Below, one piece after another: positions 1 through 5,176 of a DNA stretch of 5,185 nt (positions are counted from its first letter, which is position 1; every line of letters starts with the position of its first letter). The notes under the pieces are model-generated. The model worked only from the letters and a program-made list of their open reading frames with translations, did not search any database and had not been told where the DNA came from. Both the position numbers and the translations under genes were made by a program. Source of the DNA: a bacterium HR12 (GTDB lineage: Bacteria > Actinomycetota > UBA4738 > HRBIN12); NCBI GenBank assembly GCA_002898915.1, contig BEHO01000112.1, positions 1 to 5,185 on the forward strand. The letters run 5' to 3'.

Positions 1-640
1 CGGTTCACCCCCAGCACGTCGCCCCGGCGCTCCCGAGGGGTGAGGTCCGGGGGCCGCGGATCGGTCGTTGCCCACGAGGCCCCCGCGGACTCCCCCACCC
101 CGCTGGAATCCCAGGCGCGGGTCGACGAGGAGGATCGGCCGGATCCAGCCAGTACCTCGCGTGGGTGACGAGGGACTGCGGGTCGTTTGATCAGGTGGCT
201 CCGCCGCAGGCTCGAGGGGACTGTCCAGGGCCGGAGGGAGAAGGTGCTCAAGGACCGGGACCTCGAGGCCTTCCTCAAGATCTTGGTCGATCGCCGGCCG
301 GACGCGAGCTGAGCGACCGGTTCGGCACCGGCGGCGGGGATCTCTTCGGCCCGACGGGGGAAGACCGACCTGTTCATCCACCACGATGAGGGCGCCGTCC
401 TCATCGGCTACCTCCTGAGGCGGGACACCAAGAGTGCCCTCGCGCTGTTCCTGCCGCGGGAGAACGTGGGCGACGTCCCGGGCAAGACCTTGCCCGCATC
501 CTCGCCACCCCGCGCGAGCACCGGAGCCAGGATCTCCCCCGAAGAGGGGACCCGACACGAGCCATCCACGGCTCCCGGTGGCGCCCGCCTGGAGAGGCCG
601 CCGCGCTCCTCGAGGCAGCGGGCTGCGACGTCACCGCCTG
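1..640 (+). pseudogene. Decayed gene of a PD-(D/E)XK-nuclease-like family (ECKFW type), several frameshifts, catalytic segment deleted
   Basis: No single frame is open, but successive frames rebuild one protein. Frame 1 reads PADSPTPLESQARVDEE (88-132). Dropping one G near 133 and one C near 149 continues it as IGRIQQYLAWVTRDCGSFDQ to 194. Frame 1 then gives RREKVLKDRDLEAFLKIL up to VDRRPDAS and a TGA (232-312). After another shift in the G run at 355-360 it reads KTDLFIHHDEGAVLI, then GYLLRRDTKSALALF (361-450). From memory, a widespread bacterial family has this order: RREKLL...DA, then KTDILI...AECKFW, then a stretch ending GYLTWRDTKAALLLF. The D of KTD and the E and K of ECK form a PD-(D/E)XK-like site. 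Here VLI (397-405) runs straight into GYL, so the ECK segment is absent. PRGEVRG, another family-like motif, is in frame 3 at 33-53. The end is vague; a tail-like stretch fades near 640. The 5' part lies outside the window. Confidence 0.7.
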
Positions 641-704
641 CGCCTCCTTCCTCGCCGAGGCGACCAGATCCGGTCCGAAGGCTCCCGGGGAGCGGCCGAA
701 CCGG

Positions 705-730
705 CGAGGTCCGCCGCCGTACCGACCTCG
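705..730. repeat. 7-bp inverted repeat, possible hairpin
   Basis: CGAGGTC at 705-711 pairs with GACCTCG at 724-730 across a 12-base loop. It lies between the decayed plus-strand gene and the convergent minus-strand gene, so it could be an old terminator of the former. No T-run follows, and hairpins of this size are common in such GC-rich DNA. Confidence 0.3.
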
Positions 731-833
731 TGAGGACCTTCCCCGACCGGGCTCCGCGGTCCCCCTTGTGGGATGGTGCTCTCCGGCCACCGGGAGGAGC
801 GGCAGGTGGCCCGCCGCTCCGTGGGCCCCGGGC

Positions 834-851
834 CCCTCGCCGGCGCGAGGG
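834..851 (-). terminator. Candidate hairpin terminator after the PASTA lipoprotein gene
   Basis: On the minus strand, CCCTCGC, a CCG-type four-base loop and GCGAGGG form a perfect 7-bp stem two bases past the stop codon at 854-856. A second GC-rich self-complementary run (GGGCCC repeats, about 823-835) follows. There is no U-tract. The placement directly at the end of the two-gene unit is the main support; U-less hairpin terminators have been proposed in actinobacteria. Confidence 0.4.
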
Positions 852-853
852 TC

Positions 854-1258
854 CTATCGAGAGGCGCAGGTGCACGGGTCGAAGATCGTCTCCCCATCGG
901 GAGGCGATGGGCAGGGGGCCGGAACGCACCGAACACGGAGGACGACTCGCTCGATGGCTGAGAGATCCGTTCCAGCCTTTGGTCGCTGCCCGACCACTAC
1001 GTTGTCCTCGGGCGGACCGACAGGATCGATGATGAACTGCAGACCCAGCCTCGTCAGTTGCCGCTCCGCCGCGGCCTTGGACAGCCCGACGAGGCTGGGG
1101 AGGGTGGCGTGCGCGGGAGTGGAACTCGTCGGCCCTATGCGCGGACCCCCGGTGCGCGAGCGGCCCTCTCCTGTTGTGCAGCCGCCCGCGAGGGCCGCGA
1201 CGAGCAACACATGAGCAACGAGCTTCGCCCTAGATATAAGTACGCGCAAGATGCTCAC
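854..1258 (-). CDS. Lipoprotein with a single PASTA domain
   Basis: Predicted exported lipoprotein of about 134 residues. The N-terminus has basic residues (R6, R10, K12), a hydrophobic stretch (LVAHVLLVAAL) and a lipobox-like LAGGC, so Cys27 would be lipidated and anchor the protein on the outer face of the membrane. After a Gly/Ser/Thr/Pro linker, residues about 51-109 match a PASTA domain: LPSLVGLSKAAAERQLTRLG, then a PPEDNVVVGQRPKAGT-type turn and a final beta strand. PASTA domains usually occur in tandem on Ser/Thr kinases and penicillin-binding proteins, where they bind peptidoglycan fragments; here there is one copy and no catalytic domain. The tail is Cys-rich (four Cys in the last 24 residues). 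I chose GTG at 1258 because it gives a normal-length lipoprotein signal; GTG at 1294 is open and would add 12 residues. It follows the 1311-2306 gene closely and is probably cotranscribed with it. Confidence 0.8.
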   Translation of the reverse strand: MSILRVLISRAKLVAHVLLVAALAGGCTTGEGRSRTGGPRIGPTSSTPAHATLPSLVGLSKAAAERQLTRLGLQFIIDPVGPPEDNVVVGQRPKAGTDLSAIERVVLRVRCVPAPCPSPPDGETIFDPCTCASR

Positions 1259-1310
1259 CCCGCTTCCGCCGCTGACGCCCGAGCGCCTCGGCACGACACA
1301 CGGTCTCTCG

Positions 1311-2306
1311 CTAGCAAGTGCCCTTCTTGGCGTAGAAGCGGTAGTAGGCGTTGATCAGGCAGGTGTCGTAGGCTGTTTGAGATCCCTTGGTCGAGGGAGC
1401 GGTCCACGCCACCCAGGAGCCTGCGTCTGTGCGGAGCTGGGTATTCCTCCAGTTGATGACGTTGCCCCCCGAACTGCCGGTGAGATCCGGATGCGGCGTG
1501 TTGCTGTCCTCAGAGAAGCTCTCCGTGAATTCCTCCACCGCACACATCGCCGTCCCATCCGGCTTCCGGCAGTCGCCAGGGTTGCTGTTTCGGGTGAGCT
1601 GCCACTGGCCGCTCCAGTAGATCTCACCACACTGGCGGTCATCGTTGTTGATCGTGCAGTTGCGCGTGCGGAACGCGTAGTAGCTCCCAGCGGTCAAGTT
1701 GTAGCCGCCGGGGAACTCCCAGCTGCGCTCCTCCGTGTCGTACGAGTAGACGTACTGGCGGTTGTCCTTCCAACTGACCTCCGCCCAGCCGACTTCCAGC
1801 CAGTCGGAAGTTGTAGATGTCTGGGTGAGGACCCGGTTCGCGACGAACTCGTCGGTGCCGCTTGGCAGATCGTGGTCCACGGACGGATCGCGGACTTCGA
1901 CCTCGACCTTGCCGCCGGCGTAGCTGCCCGCGTTCGTCCTGTAGCCGTTCCAGTGGTAGCTGGCGTGAGGTGCGGGGAACCCGAACGCGAACTCAAACTT
2001 CGTGACGTCTGCCACGCACGCAGTCGGTGCATCCGGGACCGGCGGGGAGTCCTCCGTGAGGCCTGGCCAGTCTGGGTCCGGCTTGCAGACCGGGAGACCC
2101 ACCTCCTCAGGCGTGAGCCCGGGGTCGTAGCCCATGGCTCGCACCTGCTCATAGGTGTAGACGCCAGGCGGGATCGAGCTTGGGGCCGTTGGAGAAGGTG
2201 GCGCTCCTGGTGACGGCGTGGGGGACGCCATCGCGCGGGTCGCGATCAGCACCAGGCCAGCCAACAACATGACCACCGAGACCACAGCCACCCGCTTCAC
2301 ACCCAT
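1311..2306 (-). CDS. Secreted protein with eight cysteines and a beta-rich core, function unknown
   Basis: A 331-residue protein with a clear Sec signal: K4, R5, a hydrophobic core VAVVSVVMLLAGLVLIA and a likely cut after ATRAMA (about residue 27). A Pro/Ser/Thr linker (28-48) follows. The mature part holds exactly eight cysteines (74, 97, 217, 226, 246, 255, 316 and the last residue, 331), which suggests four disulfides. The core (about 100-305) is rich in aromatic and alternating beta-type segments, such as SDWLEVGWAEVSW, QYVYSYDTEERSWEF and CGEIYWSGQWQLTR, as in an extracellular beta-sandwich. A distant resemblance to neprosin/DUF239-like folds (EVGW near the middle) is only an impression, and I see no catalytic motif. 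ATG at 2306 is chosen because an AAGGAGG lies 11 bases upstream; the GTG at 2318 overlaps that site. It is followed within about 50 bases by the PASTA lipoprotein gene. Confidence 0.88.
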   Translation of the reverse strand: MGVKRVAVVSVVMLLAGLVLIATRAMASPTPSPGAPPSPTAPSSIPPGVYTYEQVRAMGYDPGLTPEEVGLPVCKPDPDWPGLTEDSPPVPDAPTACVADVTKFEFAFGFPAPHASYHWNGYRTNAGSYAGGKVEVEVRDPSVDHDLPSGTDEFVANRVLTQTSTTSDWLEVGWAEVSWKDNRQYVYSYDTEERSWEFPGGYNLTAGSYYAFRTRNCTINNDDRQCGEIYWSGQWQLTRNSNPGDCRKPDGTAMCAVEEFTESFSEDSNTPHPDLTGSSGGNVINWRNTQLRTDAGSWVAWTAPSTKGSQTAYDTCLINAYYRFYAKKGTC

Positions 2307-2317
2307 CCGCCGGTGCA

Positions 2318-2324
2318 CCTCCTT
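2318..2324 (-). promoter_or_regulatory. Ribosome binding site AAGGAGG, decides the start at 2306
   Basis: On the minus strand, AAGGAGG is complementary to the 16S 3' end and is followed after 11 bases by ATG (2304-2306). The GTG giving a four-residue-longer ORF overlaps the site itself and so is unlikely to be the start. Confidence 0.75.
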
Positions 2325-2340
2325 CGTCGCTGGATGCTCG

Positions 2341-2384
2341 ACCGTAGCCTATGGTTTCGACGCCGACGGGCCCGAGTTGGTTCC
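2341..2384 (-). promoter_or_regulatory. Candidate promoter of the secreted eight-Cys protein gene
   Basis: Two overlapping readings are possible on the minus strand. TACGGT (2346-2341) fits the loose actinobacterial -10 TANNNT and lies 16 bases before the ribosome site, but it lacks a good -35. Alternatively, GGAAC (2384-2380) with CGTC (2362-2359) 17 bases downstream resembles a promoter for an extracytoplasmic-function sigma factor. Both are short matches in GC-rich DNA. Confidence 0.27.
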
Positions 2385-2564
2385 CGGTTTCGGCCGGAGC
2401 CAGGGGGCGGCCCCAGAGCCGACGGCCACCCATCGGCGAGGGAATGGGGCCGGCTTGCTCCGTGCCTGGGCGAGACCCACCGGGCTGGAGGGGTGCCGGT
2501 GCGGGTACCAGCCGGGCGACGAGCAGCGCATCTTGCTGGAGACGGCCCGTGACCTGCGGGGCCG

Positions 2565-2608
2565 TGGGGCGGGGAGGACTCGAACCTCCGACCGGCGGAT
2601 TATGAGTC
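2565..2608 (-). other. 3' half of a tRNA with CAT anticodon; candidate att site of an integrated element
   Basis: The minus strand reads as a tRNA from position 30 to 73. It has the anticodon loop CTCATAA (2606-2600, anticodon CAT), the 3' anticodon strand TCCGC, a five-base variable loop CGGTC, a perfect T-arm GGAGG-TTCGAGT-CCTCC (2589-2573), the 3' acceptor strand CCGCCCC (2572-2566) and discriminator A (2565). CCA is not encoded. Upstream of 2608 there is no D-arm and no GGGGCGG acceptor partner; the five bases that should pair with TCCGC do so only if one A bulges out. So it is a half gene, not a functional tRNA. Tyrosine recombinases commonly use exactly this part of tRNA genes, from anticodon to 3' end, as attB, and leave a copy at the far end of the element. 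CAT fits elongator tRNA-Met or the tRNA-Ile read with lysidine. Confidence 0.7.
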
Positions 2609-2690
2609 TCGCGGCCTCCGTGCTCCCCCGTCCATCCGGTGTGGCGGGGTGCGGTCCCGTCCAGGTCAGGGGCCCCTTCCTGGGGGCGTT

Positions 2691-2746
2691 CGTGCCATCC
2701 CGTGCTGTCCCGTGCGTCCCCGTCCGGTAGCACGGCGGGTAGCACG
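2691..2746. repeat. Cluster of short direct and inverted CGTGC/GCACG repeats
   Basis: Three tandem 10-base units begin CGTGC on the plus strand: CGTGCCATCC (2691), CGTGCTGTCC (2701) and CGTGCGTCCC (2711). They face two exact copies of GGTAGCACG (2726-2734 and 2738-2746), spaced 12 bases apart, whose complement is CGTGCTACC, the same motif inverted. CCGTGCT (2700-2706) and AGCACGG (2729-2735) can also pair. About 80 bases separate the cluster from the tRNA fragment. Regular 10-12 base spacing, about one helical turn, suits several protein protomers on one DNA face, as at integrase arm sites or an operator. That function is inferred. Confidence 0.6.
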
Positions 2747-2914
2747 CACACCTGGACCCCTACAGTGGCTCTGCTCCCGCGTTCGGATCGATCGGTCGCG
2801 GACCCACGAGCCCGGCACGGGGTGGGGCCCTGCTCCCGCCCCGATGGCTCACGCACGCCTACGCCGCCTGCTCGGAGGCATGGTGCGGCCCGCCCCGCCG
2901 ATGTCCCGACGGCC

Positions 2915-3310
2915 CTACGCCTCGAGGGTCGCTGCGACGGCCACGAGGTCGCCGATATCCATCTTCCCGTAGAGGGTCACGTCCACACCGTCGATGGTCA
3001 CGTGGACCACGCTCACGGGCGGTTGTCCGGGCGCCCAAGGACCTGCGGCGATGACCCACGCGGGATGGCCACTGATCGTCGTCGTGTAGCCGGCCCGCCA
3101 CTGCTTCGACCGCTCCTCATACGTCGCTGCCGGGTCCTGTCGGGCGGGCCAGGCACCCCGATCCTCGCCGATGTGCGGTTCATGCGCCCGGGCGGACGAT
3201 GAGGGACACCACCCTCCCTCCTCATCGGGAGGCGCCGGAAGCCCTCCCCACCACGCACAGCCCCCCGGCGCCTCGGCTCCCGCCCCGGCCCGTAGGGCGC
3301 CGCCATGCAC
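2915..3310 (-). CDS. Small protein with a DUF4367-like C-terminal half; start unresolved, possibly truncated
   Basis: The last ~70 residues (nucleotides 2915 to about 3130) read like real protein: YEERSKQWRAGYTTTISGHP, then AWVIAAGPWAPG, then VSVVHVTIDGVDVTLYGKMD and IGDLVAVAATLEA. The order 'G-x-P-A-W strand, strand, turn, strand, Leu-rich final helix' resembles the end of DUF4367/LolA-like domains found in exported or anti-sigma-type proteins; this is a resemblance by eye. The N-terminal part is different: Gly/Ala/Arg/Pro-rich, with no signal peptide, and it looks like chance GC-rich reading. GTG at 3310 starts 27 bases after the stop of the upstream gene and would give 131 residues; ATG at 3367 overlaps that gene by 31 bases. 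It is probably the third gene of the 5139-to-2915 unit, or the tail of a larger gene that lost its front by deletion or frameshift. Confidence 0.5.
   Translation of the reverse strand: MHGGALRAGAGAEAPGGCAWWGGLPAPPDEEGGWCPSSSARAHEPHIGEDRGAWPARQDPAATYEERSKQWRAGYTTTISGHPAWVIAAGPWAPGQPPVSVVHVTIDGVDVTLYGKMDIGDLVAVAATLEA
3197..3227. repeat. 8-bp inverted repeat enclosing a ribosome-site-like AGGAGGGAGG
   Basis: CGATGAGG (3197-3204) and CCTCATCG (3220-3227) are perfect inverted copies separated by 15 bases. On the minus strand the structure contains AGGAGGGAGGG followed by GTGGTG. The reading frame from those GTGs closes after ten codons, so no gene start can be assigned to it. It may be a degenerate former start region or a chance hairpin. 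Confidence 0.4.
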
Positions 3311-3336
3311 CCTCGGGCCCCGCCCCCGCAGCGTTG

Positions 3337-4035
3337 CTATGCGGCTTCCGCCGGGGGCTCGACCCACTGCCGGCGGAGGACGTCGAAGGCGAAGCGCTCT
3401 CCCTCGGGGCCTTCCAGGGTGAGGATGAGGTCATGCTCGTCCACGATCGTGAGCGGGCCGACGGCCTCCGGCGACTCGAAGAAGCCGAGCCCGTGGACCC
3501 CCTGGACCAAGAGGCCCCAGGTTCGGTCTATGACCGCTCCGCCGCCTTCGCTCCACGTGGTCCGGATCACCGAGGAGACGACCAGCGGCTCCCCGTCCAC
3601 GACGTCGGCCCAGTCGTTGATCACCTCGAACCCACCCGGCAGGTTCGGGCGCGCCGCCGGTGGGTACACGGGGCCGACGCCGTAGTGGTCGAGCTTCCAC
3701 TCGGCGTCCTCCGGGCCAAGGGGCGGCTCGATCGCCGTGGGCGCGTTCCACTCGCAGAGCGTCCCGAGCTCCGTCCACTCCCGCTCGAAGGCCTGGCTCC
3801 GCTGGTACTGCTCCTCCGGGCTGCTCGGCTCGGGCATCGCCTCGTACTTGGCCTCAAGGGCCGCGTAGCGCTGCCTGATCGATGCGACGTCGCAGGCGGC
3901 CTCCTCGGGCGCGTCGGTGGCCGTGGCGACCCCGAGGCCGGCCGCGAGGCCGAGCAGGCCGAGGGCAGTCACGACGATCGCCCCGCGCCCCTTACCGAGC
4001 TTCCCCACCACGGAGCTCATCCTACGCCAGCCCAT
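3337..4035 (-). CDS. Membrane-anchored or secreted protein with a beta-rich outer domain, function unknown
   Basis: A 232-residue protein. A basic N-terminus (R4, R5, K12, K15, R17) precedes one hydrophobic segment, IVVTALGLLGLAAGLGVATA (about 20-39), which is either a signal anchor or a signal peptide; an A-T-A site near 40 would allow cleavage. A charged, probably helical stretch follows (about 48-95, from ACDVASIRQRYAALEAKYEA to FEREWTELGTLC), bounded by the only two cysteines, C48 and C94, which could form a disulfide clasp. The C-terminal ~115 residues are beta-type with Gly/Pro turns: GGFEVINDWADVVDGEPLVV, then TWGLLVQGVHGLGFF, then HDLILTLEGPEGERFAFDVL. I do not recognise the family. 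ATG 4035 has AAGGAGG five bases upstream, and its stop lies 21 bases from the preceding gene's end, so it belongs to the operon led by the gene at 4057-5139. Confidence 0.87.
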   Translation of the reverse strand: MGWRRMSSVVGKLGKGRGAIVVTALGLLGLAAGLGVATATDAPEEAACDVASIRQRYAALEAKYEAMPEPSSPEEQYQRSQAFEREWTELGTLCEWNAPTAIEPPLGPEDAEWKLDHYGVGPVYPPAARPNLPGGFEVINDWADVVDGEPLVVSSVIRTTWSEGGGAVIDRTWGLLVQGVHGLGFFESPEAVGPLTIVDEHDLILTLEGPEGERFAFDVLRRQWVEPPAEAA

Positions 4036-4040
4036 CCTAT

Positions 4041-4047
4041 CCTCCTT
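4041..4047 (-). promoter_or_regulatory. Ribosome binding site AAGGAGG in the intergenic gap
   Basis: The minus strand has AAGGAGG, then five bases, then ATG at 4035. It fits inside the 21-base gap after the upstream stop (4057-4059), which supports both the chosen start and translation from a shared transcript. The alternative ATG five codons later sits too far from this site. Confidence 0.75.
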
Positions 4048-4056
4048 CCGGGGCCC

Positions 4057-5139
4057 TCAGGCGCTCTGGTCCCAGTCGAGCTGCGTCGTCCAGCGCAGAT
4101 CGTCGGCCGTGACGCAGGCTCCGGCTCCGTCGTAGACGCAGTTGATCTCCTCCCACAGGTCCCGCCAACTCTCCTTGGGTCGGTTCTCCAGCCCCGGGCA
4201 CCCGCCCACGTCCTGGCAGGCAGCGTACTGGGACAGGCCACCGGAGAAGTTCATGCGCCCGGTCCCGTTGTTGTACGAGCGCTTGCTTAGGCGCTGCCAC
4301 TGCTGCGCGTTCACGCTGGTCGGCGGATCGGCCGTGTCGGGCTCCTCGTCGTAGATCTGGGGGAACGGCGTGATCTCGAGCCTCGCCCAGGAGATGTCGA
4401 TGATGTCGTTGGCCGGCCAGTTGCAGGTCGTGCTGGGATCCTTGTCGCTCGGGCACCCGGCCGCGTCCCCGTAGAAGAAGAGGTTCCAGTCGGCCGATCC
4501 GTTGCTCGCCCGGTAGCCGTCGATCCACGCCTTGACCTTGTCGATGCTGTTGGCGAGGCCGCGCTCTGCATCGAGCCCGCCGTTGAAGGTGACTTCGTCG
4601 GAGATTCCCTTGTCGCGGGCCCAGTTGTTCATCCGCCTGATGAGGTCCCCCCAGGCCTCTCCGTGGTTGCGGGTTACCGCGGCCTGCGGGTCGTCCACCA
4701 CGTCGTTCGACACGCCCGCCACGATCTTGACGGTGGAGCCAGCTGGGTTGTTGTTCTGGTAGCAGTTGGCGAACCGCTGCAGGGTGAGCTCGATGCCGGT
4801 GGCGTCCGGGCCAGTCACGCCGGAGATTTTCTGAGAGGCGCCAGTATATCTGGAAGCCCCGAACCTGCCGTCGGGGAACTTCTGCGGGGCGAAGAAGTGC
4901 AGGATGACGAACGCGTCATCATCCGTCGTGTTGGCAACCTGCTCGGCGGCGAGCGCCGCCCCCATGTCGCACACCTCGGCGTCCGTTGCCGTGGTGAGGT
5001 ATCGACTCGTGCTGGGCTCCGGCGCCGCGGGGGCCGCCGCGAGCCGGGCTCCCGGGATCGCAGCGCCACCCAGAACAAGTACCGCCACGATGGCGATCCT
5101 CCCCCTCCTGGCTCCGCAGGGGCCCCATGCTCGACCCAT
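4057..5139 (-). CDS. Secreted eight-cysteine protein, possible TIM-barrel (glycoside-hydrolase-like), function unknown
   Basis: A 360-residue protein with a signal peptide: basic n-region (R11, R12, R14), hydrophobic IAIVAVLVLGGAAIPG, cleavage near ARLAAAPA (about 35). The RR pair does not fit the Tat consensus well. The mature part has exactly eight cysteines (57, 126, 229, 239, 308, 314, 334, 342); the last six form three close pairs, suggesting local disulfide loops. Strands and helices alternate: AFVILHFFAPQ (76-86), STVKIVAGVSND (135-146), a helix AWGDLIRRMNNWARDKG (162-178), EVTFNGGLDAE (182-192), a helix IDKVKAWIDGYRAS (199-212), WNLFFYGDAAG (218-228), DIIDISWARLEI (245-256), RMNFSGGLSQYA (295-306). 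This order suggests a (beta/alpha)8 barrel. D190-x-E192 at the end of a strand is a plausible acid pair, but I cannot assign it to a known GH family. ATG 5139 has GGAGGAGGG eight bases upstream. First gene of a three-gene unit. Confidence 0.9.
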   Translation of the reverse strand: MGRAWGPCGARRGRIAIVAVLVLGGAAIPGARLAAAPAAPEPSTSRYLTTATDAEVCDMGAALAAEQVANTTDDDAFVILHFFAPQKFPDGRFGASRYTGASQKISGVTGPDATGIELTLQRFANCYQNNNPAGSTVKIVAGVSNDVVDDPQAAVTRNHGEAWGDLIRRMNNWARDKGISDEVTFNGGLDAERGLANSIDKVKAWIDGYRASNGSADWNLFFYGDAAGCPSDKDPSTTCNWPANDIIDISWARLEITPFPQIYDEEPDTADPPTSVNAQQWQRLSKRSYNNGTGRMNFSGGLSQYAACQDVGGCPGLENRPKESWRDLWEEINCVYDGAGACVTADDLRWTTQLDWDQSA

Positions 5140-5147
5140 GGTGCGTT

Positions 5148-5156
5148 CCCTCCTCC
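5148..5156 (-). promoter_or_regulatory. Strong ribosome binding site GGAGGAGGG of the first operon gene
   Basis: GGAGGAGGG on the minus strand is followed by eight bases and the ATG at 5137-5139, an ideal spacing. It fixes the start and the basic n-region of the signal peptide. Confidence 0.75.
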
Positions 5157-5176
5157 ACCAACGCGTTGCGGCAAAA

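Larger units (their letters stand above)
2325..2914. other. Gene-free stretch carrying the att-like fragment and repeats
   Basis: I find no convincing coding sequence in these roughly 590 bases on either strand. Open frames exist only because stop codons are rare at this GC content. The stretch contains the possible promoter of the leftward gene, the tRNA 3' fragment (2565-2608) and the CGTGC/GCACG repeat cluster (2691-2746). From 2747 to 2914 I see nothing definite, and no clear terminator for the gene ending at 2915. Confidence 0.6.

Noticed and set aside
466..1032. Plus-strand frame of 188 codons and minus-strand frames over 401-930
   Set aside because: Arg/Pro/Ser-rich with no motif or ribosome site; they arise where the decayed gene and the lipoprotein gene leave few stops.
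1251..2213. Long plus-strand open frame of 320 codons
   Set aside because: It lies antisense to the secreted-protein gene and reads Val/Arg/Leu-rich, as expected for the complement of GC-rich codons. The minus strand has the signal peptide, cysteine pattern and ribosome site.
2500..2565. Possible gene end reading CRCGYQPGDEQRILLETARDL
   Set aside because: It looks protein-like and has a C-x-C pair, but no start, ribosome site or continuation can be found, and it runs on into the tRNA fragment.
2349..2730. Open frames across the tRNA fragment on both strands, including one ending RGGLEPPTGGL
   Set aside because: The GGLEPPT-type peptide is a common translation artefact of the antisense of tRNA 3' ends. 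The frames have no ribosome site and no protein-like composition.
2691..2746. CRISPR array
   Set aside because: The repeat units are 9-10 bases with almost no spacers, far below CRISPR repeat and spacer lengths.
2784..2796. GATCGATC palindrome as a regulator site
   Set aside because: An isolated 8-base palindrome with no second copy nearby; expected by chance.
2565..2843. A complete tRNA, or a tRNA interrupted by a short intron, with its 5' end near GGGGCGG at 2843 on the minus strand
   Set aside because: GGGGCGGGAGCAGG there matches the needed acceptor strand by chance, but no D-arm follows and no group I intron core is visible. The match to tRNA starts about position 30, before the anticodon loop, not inside the loop where such introns sit.
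3199..4290. Long plus-strand open frame of 363 codons
   Set aside because: It runs antisense through three minus-strand genes and has shadow composition (Arg/Pro/Leu/Val) with no domain; the minus-strand genes have proper starts and exported-protein features.
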